The notes beneath the pieces are model-generated. The model saw only the letters and a list, made by a program, of their open reading frames with translations, had not been told where the DNA came from and did no database searches. This document shows positions 49,847 to 60,309 of a DNA stretch of 64,000 bases, in pieces. Source of the stretch: Cytophagaceae bacterium (GTDB taxonomy: Bacteria; Bacteroidota; Bacteroidia; Cytophagales; Spirosomataceae); assembly GCA_016722655.1 (NCBI GenBank), contig JADKIR010000004.1:2108001-2172000 (forward strand). Direction: 5' to 3'. Made by a program: the position numbers and the translations under genes. The number at the start of each line of letters is the position of its first letter. Position 1 is the first letter of the stretch.

Positions 49847-52093
49847 TCACTTCAACACCAGCTTCACTTCACTCAGGTCTCGGGAGTTGGGACCCACCAT
49901 GATTTTGAAGTCGCCTTTTTGGAGTAAAGTGTTGCCATCGGCATCATAAAAGCTGAGTTTGGTGGCAGGAAGCTCAAAAGTAACCCTAGCGGTTTCTCCG
50001 GCTTTTATGGCTACCCGTTTGAAATCTTTCAGTTCTTTTACTGGTCTAACCGGCTGAGCCACAAGGTCTCTGATGTAAAGCTGCACAATCTCGGTACCAT
50101 CAACATTTGAGCTGTTTTTTACTTTTACGCTTACGGTCACACTTTCGTTTTGGTTGAATTCAGGTTTCGAAATGCTAAGGTCGCTGTATTCAAATTTTGA
50201 ATAGCTCAAACCATACCCAAACGGAATCAGAGGCTCGTTAGGGGTATCGCGATATCTTGAAACCCAAAAATCACCCGGGCCTTCGTTGCCATCTTTATGA
50301 GGGCGACCACTGTTGTAATGGTTATAATAAACCGGAATCTGACCCACCGACACCGGGAACGACATAACGGTTTTAGAGCTCGGGTTTACTTCGCCACTCA
50401 AAATGTCAGCCACGGCATTTCCATGCTGTGTGCCGCCAATCCAGGTATAAAGAATGGTATTGTATTTGGCCATCAATTCGGTGATAATCATCGGGCGACC
50501 TGCCTGCACCAGCACCACCAAAGGCTTATTGGTGAGTTTTGCAGCTGCCAGCATATCCATTTGACCTTTTGATGGCTCAGGGTTACCCAATGAGCGGGCT
50601 TCCCCTGCCAAATCTCCATAAAGACCTATAGTTGCCACTATCACATCGGCTTTTTTTGCTGCTGCTTTTATTTGAGCCTCAGCACCGGTTTCCAGCTTTC
50701 CGTCCCGATTTACACCTTTCACAAAAGTGATCGTTGCTCCCGGATATTTGGCTTTCAATCCTTCCAGCACGGTTACCGTATTTTTATGATCTCCCAAACC
50801 TTTCCAGAAATCCAGAACATCGTTTTGACTTTCAGCCAAATGCCCTAAAACCAAAATACTTTTTGGTGATTTAAGCGGAAGGAGATTATCTGTGTTTTTC
50901 AGCAAAGTCATACTGTTTGCGGCGGCTTTTCTGGCTGCTGCAAGGTTTTCTGCAGTCAATAAACTGGCTTTTTCTTTGACTTCATCGTGGTATTTGTAAG
51001 GATTATCAAATAGTCCCAACCTAAATTTCAGTTCCAAAACTCTGGCTACGGCAGCATCAAGCAATGCTTCCGGCACTTTGCCATCTTTAACCGACTGAGC
51101 CAAAGTATTTCGCATTACACCTGATTCCATGTCCATATCTGAGCCCGCTTTGAGGGCCATTATGGCGGCTTCGGTTTCATTGGCTGCATAGCCATGGGCC
51201 ATCATTTCACCAAAAGAAGCCCAGTCTGACACAATCATACCCTTAAAACCCCACTTGCCACGAAGCACATCATTTACCAGATAATTGTTGCCCGATGCCG
51301 GCTCACCTTCGAATAGGTTGAAGCTGTTCATCACCGTTGCTGCCCCTGCTTCTACGGCTGCTTTATACGGTGGTAAATAATAATTCCATGCGGCATAGCG
51401 GCTTACGTCAACGGTGTTGTATTCCCTGCCGGCTTCTGATGCACCGTATATCGCAAAGTGCTTGATAGTAGCCAGCACATGATTTTCGTCAAAGTTGCCT
51501 TGAAAACCTTTCACTCTGGCAGCGGCCAATTGAGCCTGTAGGTAAGGGTCTTCGCCCGAGCCCTCCATCACACGGCCCCAACGCGGGTCACGTGACACAT
51601 CCATCATAGGAGCGAAAGTCCAGTGCAATCCCATGCTCGAGGCTTCTTTGGCGGCTATTTCGGCTGCTTTAAATGCCCCCTCAGTATCCCAGGCACTGGC
51701 TTCGGCCAATGGTATAGGAAAAATGGTTTTGGCACCGTGAATAATATCAAATCCAAACAACACCGGAATACCCAGACGAGATTCTTCCACAGCGATACGT
51801 TGCACTTCTTTGGTCTGAGCTGCCCCTACTACATTAAGAAATGAGCCTACTTTGCCCTCTTTCAAAAGCTTCACTTTGCCTTGTTGCCCGGGGTCATTGG
51901 CTACTGCCGGACCGGTTAATACGCCACCGTTAACCTGGTTGAGCTGACCTACTTTTTCGTCGAGAGTCATTTTCGAAATCAAATCCCGGATCCTTTGCTG
52001 TACCGGTGCACTGGCGTCTTTATAAATGGCTTTTTGACCAAAGCTTAGTCCCGAAACAGCCATTGCCGATACTATCAGAAGTATTTTTTTCAT
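49847..52093 (-). CDS. bglX: Periplasmic beta-glucosidase, glycoside hydrolase family 3
   Basis: 748 residues with a signal peptide (MKKILLIVSAMAVSGLSFGQ). GH3 signatures: GFDIIHGAKTIFPIPLAEASAWD, the substrate-binding KHFAIYG region, and the nucleophile Asp in GMIVSDWASFGEM near residue 289. The second domain holds GSDMDMES and KSILVLGHLAES, and the C-terminal fibronectin III-like domain starts near GPGDFWVSRYRDTPNEPLIPFGYGLSY-type sequence. It hydrolyses terminal beta-glucosyl units from cello- or other oligosaccharides. Monocistronic; the 378-base gap beyond its start (52094-52471) shows no supported gene. Confidence 0.93.
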   Translation of the reverse strand: MKKILLIVSAMAVSGLSFGQKAIYKDASAPVQQRIRDLISKMTLDEKVGQLNQVNGGVLTGPAVANDPGQQGKVKLLKEGKVGSFLNVVGAAQTKEVQRIAVEESRLGIPVLFGFDIIHGAKTIFPIPLAEASAWDTEGAFKAAEIAAKEASSMGLHWTFAPMMDVSRDPRWGRVMEGSGEDPYLQAQLAAARVKGFQGNFDENHVLATIKHFAIYGASEAGREYNTVDVSRYAAWNYYLPPYKAAVEAGAATVMNSFNLFEGEPASGNNYLVNDVLRGKWGFKGMIVSDWASFGEMMAHGYAANETEAAIMALKAGSDMDMESGVMRNTLAQSVKDGKVPEALLDAAVARVLELKFRLGLFDNPYKYHDEVKEKASLLTAENLAAARKAAANSMTLLKNTDNLLPLKSPKSILVLGHLAESQNDVLDFWKGLGDHKNTVTVLEGLKAKYPGATITFVKGVNRDGKLETGAEAQIKAAAKKADVIVATIGLYGDLAGEARSLGNPEPSKGQMDMLAAAKLTNKPLVVLVQAGRPMIITELMAKYNTILYTWIGGTQHGNAVADILSGEVNPSSKTVMSFPVSVGQIPVYYNHYNSGRPHKDGNEGPGDFWVSRYRDTPNEPLIPFGYGLSYSKFEYSDLSISKPEFNQNESVTVSVKVKNSSNVDGTEIVQLYIRDLVAQPVRPVKELKDFKRVAIKAGETARVTFELPATKLSFYDADGNTLLQKGDFKIMVGPNSRDLSEVKLVLK

Positions 52094-52471
52094 AAATTAA
52101 GAATATATTTAAAGATTGAATTTTCAAAATTTGGTAACCTATAACCCCAAATTCACACCAAAGTAAGGATTTTTATGGAAAAAACTTAAAGCAAATACTC
52201 ATAATACAGAATGAAATTGGTCAATAATGGGAATTGGGAAATTTCAGATTGCATTTTATTGAGGCATTTAAACTGCTGCCTTTTAAGTTTTTGAATTCAA
52301 AAAAATATTTATGAATCTGAAGGATTTTTAAGGGAATTACAACAAAACATTTAAATTATTAAAAGATAAAAAAAGCGAAAGCAGGAAAATGGGATAATAA
52401 AAATTTGTAGGTTTGAATCTTGAATTTAAAAAAGAGGCAATTCAGACTTTTGGCACGAAACCAGGTTTTTA

Positions 52472-53392
52472 ATGAGGCAAACGAAAGATTATAAAGTGAA
52501 GTTTTCACAAAAGAAAAAAGGCAAACCCGCCGACCTCAAACTCGAAGTTGAAAAAGATGCCGAACTTTTGATTTTTTTGCTGGAAAAAATGCCCCATAAA
52601 AGTCGGAACGATGTAAAAGTGTTGCTACGGGATAAGCATGTTTTTGTAGAAAATAAAGTCATCAGTCAGTTTAACCAGCCTATAAAAACCGGTCAAAAGG
52701 TTGAGATACGTTGGGAAAAACCACCCGAAGAACAGCGGTTGAGAGGTTTGAAAATAGTATTTGAAGACCAATATTTGATTGTAATAGAAAAAGAAGCAGG
52801 GGTGCTTTCTATGGCTACCGAAAAACAAAAAGAAAACACTGCCTATAGTGTTTTGAGCGAATATGTGAAAAAAGCTGACCCTGCCAACCGCATTTTTATA
52901 GTCCATCGCCTCGACAAAGACACCTCGGGCATCATGATGTATGCCAAAAGCGAAAAAATACAAAAGGTCCTGCAGGAAAACTGGAATGAAAATATTCTGG
53001 AACGTACCTATCTGGCGGTGGTTGAGGGAAACCCAAAAGAACCCAATGGGACAATTATATCCTATTTGGTAGAAAGTAAAGCTTTGATAGTGTATTCGAC
53101 CAAAAATCCTGAAAAAGGTCAAATGGCAGTTACGCACTATGAAACTTTCAAGGCTTCAAAAAGTCATAGTTTGCTAAAAGTAAACCTGGAAACCGGCCGC
53201 AAGAACCAGATTAGGGTACATATGCAGGACCTGGGTCATCCGGTTATTGGTGATGCCAAATACGGAGCCACCACCAATCCCATAAAACGTCTGGGTCTTC
53301 ATGCTTGGGTGCTATCATTCACTCATCCTATAACCAAAGAAGCCATGCGTTTTGAAACTGAGATACCGAAAGTGTTTTTGGGGTTGTTTTGA
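52472..53392 (+). CDS. RluA-family rRNA/tRNA pseudouridine synthase
   Basis: 306 residues with an S4-like N-terminal RNA-binding domain (LLEKMPHKSRNDVKVLLRDKHVFVENKVIS) and the catalytic domain. The motif HRLDKDTSGIMMYAKS near residue 144 contains the active-site Asp; GRKNQIRVHMQDLGHPVIGDAKYG is the conserved family segment near the end. It isomerises uridine in 23S rRNA or tRNA; the exact site cannot be told from sequence. Monocistronic. Confidence 0.93.
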   Translation: MRQTKDYKVKFSQKKKGKPADLKLEVEKDAELLIFLLEKMPHKSRNDVKVLLRDKHVFVENKVISQFNQPIKTGQKVEIRWEKPPEEQRLRGLKIVFEDQYLIVIEKEAGVLSMATEKQKENTAYSVLSEYVKKADPANRIFIVHRLDKDTSGIMMYAKSEKIQKVLQENWNENILERTYLAVVEGNPKEPNGTIISYLVESKALIVYSTKNPEKGQMAVTHYETFKASKSHSLLKVNLETGRKNQIRVHMQDLGHPVIGDAKYGATTNPIKRLGLHAWVLSFTHPITKEAMRFETEIPKVFLGLF

Positions 53393-53533
53393 ATTGCAAC
53401 GGCCGTTTAGCACTATTTTTTTTGAAATTACCGAAATTGCATAAATATTTTTAACTTGCATTCGTTGATTTACAAGGCTGAAAACTCTTGTAAAAGAACC
53501 AGAGAAAACTGTATCATTAAAACTTAAAATATC

Positions 53534-53641
53534 ATGGCAAAATCAAAAGACACCAAAAAAGAGGCCAAAAAAGAACCGGCTAAAACTGCAAAAGAGAAAA
53601 AGCAGGAAAAGCTTGAAAAGAAAAACAGGAAAGATTATTGA
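53534..53641 (+). CDS. Very basic 35-residue protein
   Basis: A short frame (MAKSKDTKKEAKKEPAKT...) with about 45% Lys and many Glu and Ala, no hydrophobic segment. The start follows ...TAAAATATC and is clear of other genes, and such Lys-rich short proteins are annotated in other Bacteroidota. Histone-like or RNA-binding function is only a guess; disorder is likely. Confidence 0.55.
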   Translation: MAKSKDTKKEAKKEPAKTAKEKKQEKLEKKNRKDY

Positions 53642-53823
53642 AAGATTTTATTCCAATCTTCTAGGTTTAGTAAATAAATAGGTTCTTGATTTATCAATAT
53701 TTTAGAAGATACTTTTCCCTGTATATTTCGGATATTCAGGGAAAAGCCATAATTCACTTGTACTTTCCCGCCTAAAAATTTTACTTTTTGCTTATAAAAG
53801 ATCCAAAAATATCAGTCACAATA

Positions 53824-53851
53824 TTGCTTTCGATTTTATTCACTAAATTTG
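53824..53851 (+). promoter_or_regulatory. Promoter of lpd
   Basis: TTG (53824-53826), 17 bases, TAAATTTG (53844-53851): a full match to the Bacteroidota promoter, 32 bases before the start codon. Confidence 0.7.
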
Positions 53852-53882
53852 CAGCCAAATTATTCAAAAAATCAAATTTCTT

Positions 53883-55274
53883 ATGGCACAGTATGATGTG
53901 GTAATTCTCGGAAGTGGCCCAGGTGGCTATGTAACGGCTATCAGAGCCTCGCAGCTTGGTTTGAAAGTAGCCGTGATAGAGAAAGAAAATCTAGGCGGGA
54001 TCTGCCTCAACTGGGGGTGTATTCCTACCAAAGCTCTGCTTAAGTCAGCACAAGTGTTTCAATATATTCAACATGCCAAAGACTACGGTATCACTGTAGG
54101 TGAGGCCTCTGCCGATTTCTCAGCAGTTATCGCCCGCTCAAGAGGTGTAGCTGATGGTATGAGCAAAGGCGTTCAGTTTTTGATGAAGAAAAACAAAATC
54201 GACATCATCGACGGCTACGGAAAAGTAATTCCCGGTAAAAAAGTGGAAGTAACCGCCAAAGACGGCAGCAAAAGCACCGTTGAAGGAAAAAATATAATTA
54301 TTGCAACCGGAGCAAGGGCTCGCCAGCTACCCAATGTGCCAATCGATGGCGAAAAAGTGATTGATTACCGCAAAGCGATGAGTCTTGCTACACAGCCCAA
54401 AAGCATGGTTGTGATTGGTTCGGGAGCCATCGGAGTGGAGTTTGCTTATGTATATGCCAGTATGGGTACCAAAGTGACCATTGTGGAATTTATGCCTAAC
54501 ATCGTACCGGTTGAAGATGAGGATATCTCCAAAGAACTGGCTAAACATTATAAAAAACTTGGTGTAGAGGTCCATGTAAACTCTAGTGTTGAGAAGGTTG
54601 ATATTTCAGGAAAAGGATGTGTGAGTACTGTAAAAACTCCATCGGGTGAGATTACCATTGAGTCTGATGTAGTACTTTCTGCAGCCGGAATCACCGCCAA
54701 TATCGAGAACATTGGTTTGGAAGATGTGGGTATCGCTACTGACAGAGGCAAGATTTTGGTGGACAAATATTACCAAACCAACGTACCAGGTTATTTCGCC
54801 ATTGGTGACGTAGTACCCGGCCAGGCTTTGGCTCACGTGGCTTCAGCTGAGGGGATTATCTGTGTAGAGAAAATAGCAGGACATCATCCTCAGCCATTAA
54901 ACTACAACAATATCCCGGGTTGTACTTATTGCACGCCTGAAATTGCTTCAGTAGGTTATACCGAAAAAGCAGCCAAAGAGGCCGGATACGAAATCAAAGT
55001 GGGTAAGTTTCCGTTTACGGCATCGGGTAAAGCCAAAGCTGCCGGAGCTCCTGAGGGTTTTGTGAAAGTGATTTTTGATGCCAAATATGGCGAATGGCTG
55101 GGCTGCCACATGATCGGTACCAACGTAACCGAGATGATTGCCGAGGCTGTAGTAGCCCGTAACCTCGAAACGACCGGTATGGAAATCGTGAAGTCGGTAC
55201 ACCCACACCCAACCATGTCAGAAGCCATTATGGAAGCCGCCGCTGCTGCTTATGGTGAGGTAATACATTTGTAA
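53883..55274 (+). CDS. lpdA: Dihydrolipoyl dehydrogenase
   Basis: 463 residues, the E3 component of pyruvate and 2-oxoglutarate dehydrogenase complexes, and of the glycine cleavage system; it reoxidises dihydrolipoamide and passes electrons to NAD. FAD-binding GSGPGGYVTAIRA at the N-terminus, the redox disulfide in GGICLNWGCIPTKALL near residue 40, the NAD-binding VIGSGAIGVEF and the catalytic HPHPTMSEA near residue 440 are present. The E1/E2 genes are not adjacent. Followed by a clean terminator. Confidence 0.97.
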   Translation: MAQYDVVILGSGPGGYVTAIRASQLGLKVAVIEKENLGGICLNWGCIPTKALLKSAQVFQYIQHAKDYGITVGEASADFSAVIARSRGVADGMSKGVQFLMKKNKIDIIDGYGKVIPGKKVEVTAKDGSKSTVEGKNIIIATGARARQLPNVPIDGEKVIDYRKAMSLATQPKSMVVIGSGAIGVEFAYVYASMGTKVTIVEFMPNIVPVEDEDISKELAKHYKKLGVEVHVNSSVEKVDISGKGCVSTVKTPSGEITIESDVVLSAAGITANIENIGLEDVGIATDRGKILVDKYYQTNVPGYFAIGDVVPGQALAHVASAEGIICVEKIAGHHPQPLNYNNIPGCTYCTPEIASVGYTEKAAKEAGYEIKVGKFPFTASGKAKAAGAPEGFVKVIFDAKYGEWLGCHMIGTNVTEMIAEAVVARNLETTGMEIVKSVHPHPTMSEAIMEAAAAAYGEVIHL

Positions 55275-55294
55275 GAGAGTAATTATTTATAAGA

Positions 55295-55328
55295 AAAAAC
55301 CCCGAAAGTGAAGGCTTTCGGGTTTTTT
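55295..55328 (+). terminator. Terminator of lpd
   Basis: AACCCCGAAAG / CTTTCGGGTT with one unpaired C and a 6-base loop, followed by seven Ts; on the other strand it can end the following minus-strand gene. Confidence 0.85.
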
Positions 55329-55335
55329 TATGCGT

Positions 55336-58173
55336 TTATTTTCCAACTTTTAATATTCTCACTGTAGAATGTTTTTTCCATTGATAGGTATCAAAGTATA
55401 ATGTCAGGTAATAAATCCCGGGAGGATAACTAAGAATCTCTGCTTTAATAATATCTGTAATATTTTGTCTTGGCGACTTTTCTAAAAACAAATAGGCTGA
55501 GGAAAAGTAAGTTTTTTCGTATTGGTCAATAATATCGCCGGCATGTTGAAAATACATCTCTTGTCCTGCCTCGTTAAATATGGCGATATGGTATATCCCG
55601 GGTACATTTTGATATTTTATGTCAAAGTCATTGATGACAGGATTGGGGTAAACGATTACTTTCCCAAAGTCCGTTGGTTCTTCGGGGTTGGAAACCATTG
55701 GTTCATCTTTTATTTCTACCCATTCATAATCAAAAGGTTTTGATGAATTCAATTCATACAACTGAGGAGGCTGATTTTGATAACTTCCGAAAACAAAAAT
55801 GCGATTATCCTTAACCTGTGAATCATAGATTTTGGTAAACCCTTCGGTTAAATGAGACGGACCGTCTTTGTCGATTAATATTTGGTTATATGGGTAATTA
55901 TCACCAATAATCCTAAGCCTTTCATCCAGCAATTCAAGCCTTTTTACATCAAATAGTAATGTTGATTTTAGATAGAAAAACTTTTTACTTTCAATATCAA
56001 ACTTTATTAAAAACCTGGGAGTATTCGAATTATCCGAGGTGATAGGAATTAGGCTTTTTACATAAGCCGGAAAGTACAAAGATGAACCCAATTCAATAAT
56101 TGAAGAAGGATTGAAAATTTGCGAAGGTACATTTGCTATAGACTGATTAGGTTTTAGATTGGTGTAAATTTCACCATTCGAAATATTATTACTAACAAAT
56201 ACATATAAATTTTTATTTGCAAAATTGATTTCATAATTCCAATAATCATTTGAGAAACCAGGAATTATTGAAATTTCTTTTCCATCATATTTCCAGTACC
56301 TGCCTTTAACTTGAATAATATAAAGTGTATTGTTATATATTTGATATCCTTGGATTTGTTCTTCGAAAATTTTTAAATCTGTGAAATTTTCACCATCCAC
56401 TAAAGCCAAATGGTACTTTTCATTTTGCTTATAATTTACAAGTAATTTATTCCTGAAAACCAAACGGGAGGTATTGTTTATACCTTCCTTAATTAGGATT
56501 AATTTCTGATCTTTTAAATAATATAATCCTCCGAAAGAATATACATACAAAACACTATCGGTGTGTATAAAACTTAAATATCCAGTGGAAACTTCTTTTA
56601 AATAAATAAAAAAACTATTCTGGGTTTTTAAATCAAAAAATTTAACCGAATCGCTTTGATAATTGATGTAATAAGGTGTATTAGTTTTCGCTAAATAACA
56701 TGTATAAAATTTAGTTGAATATTTATATTGTGTCGGGATATTATAAACAGTGTCATTCAAAAAAACATTTGCTCCCATCTCATAATTTCCAGGAATAAAT
56801 TGTTGAGATAAAGGATTATCTACAAAATTTTCATATAAATTAAAGCTGCCTTTTGAAGAATTATATACAAAGTTTTTCTGTCCGATTTTAAACAAAATAG
56901 ATTCCTGAGTAAAAAAGGATTTTGCTTTTGATGGAAGTGAAGAAAAAGGTTGAGTTTTCGTAGTTTGAAAAGTTAATTGATTTAGATTAAAGTCATTTGT
57001 TTCATAAATCAACATTTTATTATCCAAAAACCTGGCAATCTTGTGAGATGTTATTTTAAAATTCAATCTATCATAAATTATTAATCTTTTTTCTCCAAAT
57101 GTACTTTGGAATAAAAACAAGTAATGATTATCCTTGCTTCCCAAGTATTTTATTCCAGAAATAAATGATTTGATTCCTGATCCACCTGAATAAATAGTCA
57201 ATTTAATGTTAAGTATTGTTGAATCACTCTTTCTTAAATCAACCAGTTTAATGTATTGATCTACGCATCCTGCATAGAGAACATTTTTGCAAAAACTATT
57301 CACTTTCAACGAATCCCCCTCCCAATTTTTAACAATTTCCGACAGCTTTGAGCTGGGTTCCGAAATCTTTGTGTATTTAGGCCCTTCAACATGGTAGCTC
57401 CAACCTCCTACATAACCCGCAGAGCCTACAATCAGACTATCATTTCTAATATTAATTACTATTGTCAGGCCACTCGTAATACTCTTATTTGTAATTTTAC
57501 TATTCTTTTTTTCAATTACCCAAAAATTGTAGTTGTTATAAGCGTACAAATAACTCTTATATAATAGCAATTCAATTTGAGTATGATCATTCTGCCAAAC
57601 CTTATTCAAATCAACTTTTGCGTCATTATACAGGAAACTGGTCAGGTTAATAAGAGCCAGATTTTTACCATCAAAGGCAAATGATTTTATCAAAGGCATT
57701 TCAGCCAAAGTTTTTATATTTCCTTCAATATCAGCACTATAAAGTTTGTTCTCATCGGTAAAAAGAATATTTCCTTCAACAACCTTAAAAATAGGCTTAT
57801 AACTTACCTGACCAGAAATTTGAAAGAAAAAACTCGGTTTGAAGATATCTCCTCCCCCCACATGGTAGTTGCCGTAAGGATCCTTTACAACGAGGAAGCC
57901 CTGACCTTTTTTAGTTTTTTCAAAAAAAACAAACTCTTTGGCAATCAAAGCGTCAGCTATTTTTACAGGCTCAAAACTTGTCTGTCCTTCAGCAATTATA
58001 TAAGCTCCTGAATAATTGTTAAGAAATACGGCATCCTCATTCTCAGGAAAACTATAGGAATTATTAAAACTTGTAATTGTATCGACAGGGTACACAAAAT
58101 GGCTCAATTGCTTTTGTGAAAAACCATTTTTTTGGAAAAATATAACAGCAAAAAACAAATATAAGTATTTCAT
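55336..58173 (-). CDS. Large secreted protein with type A T9SS domain
   Basis: 945 residues from ATG 58173 (MKYLYLFFAVIFFQKNGFSQ); 58179 is also possible. The body has many short beta-strand units with aromatic and Asp-rich loops (IKTLAEMPLIKSFAFDGKNLALI, DLKIFEEQIQGYQIYNNTLYI), as in WD40/kelch-type propellers, and the C-terminus (VIVYPNPVINDFDIKYQNVPG) is a T9SS sorting domain. It is predicted to be exported and attached or released at the surface. Binding or adhesion function is likely, but the partner is unknown. Only 13 bases lie between its start and the stop of the upstream gene. Confidence 0.75.
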   Translation of the reverse strand: MKYLYLFFAVIFFQKNGFSQKQLSHFVYPVDTITSFNNSYSFPENEDAVFLNNYSGAYIIAEGQTSFEPVKIADALIAKEFVFFEKTKKGQGFLVVKDPYGNYHVGGGDIFKPSFFFQISGQVSYKPIFKVVEGNILFTDENKLYSADIEGNIKTLAEMPLIKSFAFDGKNLALINLTSFLYNDAKVDLNKVWQNDHTQIELLLYKSYLYAYNNYNFWVIEKKNSKITNKSITSGLTIVINIRNDSLIVGSAGYVGGWSYHVEGPKYTKISEPSSKLSEIVKNWEGDSLKVNSFCKNVLYAGCVDQYIKLVDLRKSDSTILNIKLTIYSGGSGIKSFISGIKYLGSKDNHYLFLFQSTFGEKRLIIYDRLNFKITSHKIARFLDNKMLIYETNDFNLNQLTFQTTKTQPFSSLPSKAKSFFTQESILFKIGQKNFVYNSSKGSFNLYENFVDNPLSQQFIPGNYEMGANVFLNDTVYNIPTQYKYSTKFYTCYLAKTNTPYYINYQSDSVKFFDLKTQNSFFIYLKEVSTGYLSFIHTDSVLYVYSFGGLYYLKDQKLILIKEGINNTSRLVFRNKLLVNYKQNEKYHLALVDGENFTDLKIFEEQIQGYQIYNNTLYIIQVKGRYWKYDGKEISIIPGFSNDYWNYEINFANKNLYVFVSNNISNGEIYTNLKPNQSIANVPSQIFNPSSIIELGSSLYFPAYVKSLIPITSDNSNTPRFLIKFDIESKKFFYLKSTLLFDVKRLELLDERLRIIGDNYPYNQILIDKDGPSHLTEGFTKIYDSQVKDNRIFVFGSYQNQPPQLYELNSSKPFDYEWVEIKDEPMVSNPEEPTDFGKVIVYPNPVINDFDIKYQNVPGIYHIAIFNEAGQEMYFQHAGDIIDQYEKTYFSSAYLFLEKSPRQNITDIIKAEILSYPPGIYYLTLYFDTYQWKKHSTVRILKVGK

Positions 58174-58186
58174 TATCAATGGGATT

Positions 58187-58945
58187 TTATTTTCTTTTGA
58201 TTAAATAGCTGTATCTGATGCATGGACTGAATTCATTTTTACTATAAAAAATATTTATTCGGTTGTATTGAATTAAAATACCCGGGGATAGTTTACTCCT
58301 TTTAAATAACACATCAACAAAAAAGGAATTAGAATTAGGAAAATAAATAGGAGAATAATATGGGTAATCGTAAAACTTTGACCTTGGAGGAAAAATACCC
58401 CAATAGCTCAGATAAATTCTTTTTCGTAGTTTATAACTCAGGAATAAGTTAAAAGAATTTACCTTGACTTGGTCCAGAACTTTATTTTTCCCCAAGTTGG
58501 CAAAGACAGTACCACCAATTAAGAATTTATCCCTGGAATATTGGATTCCGATATTCATAGAAGAAGCCCATTGCTCTTTTTTCCAATCGTAACCCAAATG
58601 CCCGCTAATACCTGCTGTCAAACTTTTAGGAGATGGATTGGTAAGGGTAAAGCCCACAAATTGTGTTTTGAATATAGCACCATCAATCACCCCTTCGGCA
58701 TTTAATTCAAGATTATCTCTTAAACCATAGGCAAGATTTAAATGTCCCGTTGAGTTTGCGGTAAAATCAGCAGCCAATTGATTTTTCTTTAAAGTAACGG
58801 GATTGGTTACTATTCCAAAAAAATCGAAGTCTCCTGTGGAAATAATATTGGACATTCTAATGGAAAACGGCTCATTGTTTTCATAGATTTTCTGACTAAA
58901 TGCCGGATCGCCAAGAAAAATAAAAAATAAGCAAATGTATCTCAT
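58187..58945 (-). CDS. Outer-membrane barrel-like protein
   Basis: 252 residues with a short signal peptide (MRYICLFFIFLGDPAFSQ). The body is amphipathic strands (GDFDFFGIVTNPVTLKKNQLAADFTANSTGHLNLAYG, LTAGISGHLGYDWKKEQWASSMNIGIQYS, LFLSYKLRKRIYLSYWGIFPP). The last residues are RYSYLIKRK, so a clear C-terminal aromatic is missing. It is cotranscribed with the T9SS protein downstream (13-base gap) and might be its partner. The 392 bases beyond its start hold no supported gene. Confidence 0.68.
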   Translation of the reverse strand: MRYICLFFIFLGDPAFSQKIYENNEPFSIRMSNIISTGDFDFFGIVTNPVTLKKNQLAADFTANSTGHLNLAYGLRDNLELNAEGVIDGAIFKTQFVGFTLTNPSPKSLTAGISGHLGYDWKKEQWASSMNIGIQYSRDKFLIGGTVFANLGKNKVLDQVKVNSFNLFLSYKLRKRIYLSYWGIFPPRSKFYDYPYYSPIYFPNSNSFFVDVLFKRSKLSPGILIQYNRINIFYSKNEFSPCIRYSYLIKRK

Positions 58946-59337
58946 AGAAACAGGGTTGACCGTGGAAAGTTTTATCTTTATTCTTGATTATTAATTTCGA
59001 AAATTAGTTGTAATAAAAACTAAAATTAACTGTAAAATTTAGTAATTCAATATGTTTTAAATTAAACAAGTTCGGTCTCAATACAATCGAATTAAATCTA
59101 TTTTATTATCGAAAATAAGATTGAATTGCGTGTGTATAAAACAAATAGTTTTCTAATTTTAGATAATCTGATAACTTCCTCAAAGGTGAGAAAGCTTTTG
59201 TCTATCAAAATCTGATATACTTTGGTTTTGTTAATGCTTAATTATTTGAATTATGGTTTTATTTTATGTGGGAAAATAATATTCCCCGGCAAATATTATG
59301 CTCTTATAAGTTTAATATTAAAAAAAAGCAGAGTTTC

Positions 59338-60297
59338 TTACTCTGCTTGTCTTCTTTTACCGTAATGTCTGTCTCTTTCAAATGAAGTAATATGCCGGTC
59401 CTTTTTACTTTGGAATATATCGTCAATAGTAATCAAAATGCCAGTCTCTTCTACCTCTCCAAATTCATCATTGAGAGCCGTCCCAAATGATTTCATGGTT
59501 GAGGACAATCCCATATATGTGTTAATGAGCGGAGGAATGTTTTCGCCCAGAGCCCTTACTCTGGAATTCAGAATTTTGTATCCATCTTTGTAAGTAAGAC
59601 CTTCAAATATTCCATCTAAAGCTGAAACATCTCCAAAATAACCCAGGGGCTTTATGGGCCACACCAGTTTTTCGGTGTCTGGGAAATAATGATTCATAAA
59701 ATACAGCAAAAGATCCCGGGCTTCTTTATTATAATGCGGATACATGGTTACTTTTCCAAACAAGTATTTGATGTCAGGATTCAAAACCACGATTGCCCCC
59801 AAACCATCCCAGAGGTTATCCAATGAAAAAAGACCTTTGCGGTTATCTTTACCCGGTTGAAATTTGGGCTGCACAAATGATCTGCCTAATTCAATGGTAA
59901 GGGGCAGGTATTCGTTTTTAAATTTTTCAGAGAAATGAAAATAGTGAGAAGTAGATAAATTATGCACTCCGTGAGCATTTAAACTCACATCGCCACCTCT
60001 GATTAGCCTGTAACCGGCCACTATTTCTTCTTCTTCAGGATCCCAGGTTATAAGCTGGTCATAAGCATCATCGCAAGTGTCATTTTCATCAATATCTACG
60101 GCCAGACCGGTACCACCGCCCGCCGCTCTGAAGGTAAGCTCACGCAAACGTCCTATTTCCTGAATGGTATTGGGCTGTCTGTGGTGATTTACCAGGTGAA
60201 CTTCAATATTACCATAATTTGTATATCTCAGAAACGTGGTTTCATTTATCTCCTTTTTAAGCACGTCTCTTTCTATCGGTTCTAATATTTTCTGCAT
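59338..60297 (-). CDS. glsB: GNAT-fold N-acyltransferase of aminolipid synthesis
   Basis: 319 residues, resembling the OlsB/GlsB N-acyltransferases that attach an acyl group (from acyl-ACP) to ornithine or glycine. Segments typical of the family: IQEIGRLRELTFRAAGGGTG, DQLITWDPEEEEIVAGYRL and ELGRSFVQPKFQPG. It follows 12 bases after a PlsC-type acyltransferase gene, the same order as GlsA/GlsB in Bacteroides and the two halves of OlsF in Flavobacterium, so they probably make a glycine or ornithine lipid. The amino acid substrate cannot be told from sequence. Confidence 0.8.
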   Translation of the reverse strand: MQKILEPIERDVLKKEINETTFLRYTNYGNIEVHLVNHHRQPNTIQEIGRLRELTFRAAGGGTGLAVDIDENDTCDDAYDQLITWDPEEEEIVAGYRLIRGGDVSLNAHGVHNLSTSHYFHFSEKFKNEYLPLTIELGRSFVQPKFQPGKDNRKGLFSLDNLWDGLGAIVVLNPDIKYLFGKVTMYPHYNKEARDLLLYFMNHYFPDTEKLVWPIKPLGYFGDVSALDGIFEGLTYKDGYKILNSRVRALGENIPPLINTYMGLSSTMKSFGTALNDEFGEVEETGILITIDDIFQSKKDRHITSFERDRHYGKRRQAE

Positions 60298-60309
60298 AAA
60301 TATTTTTTA

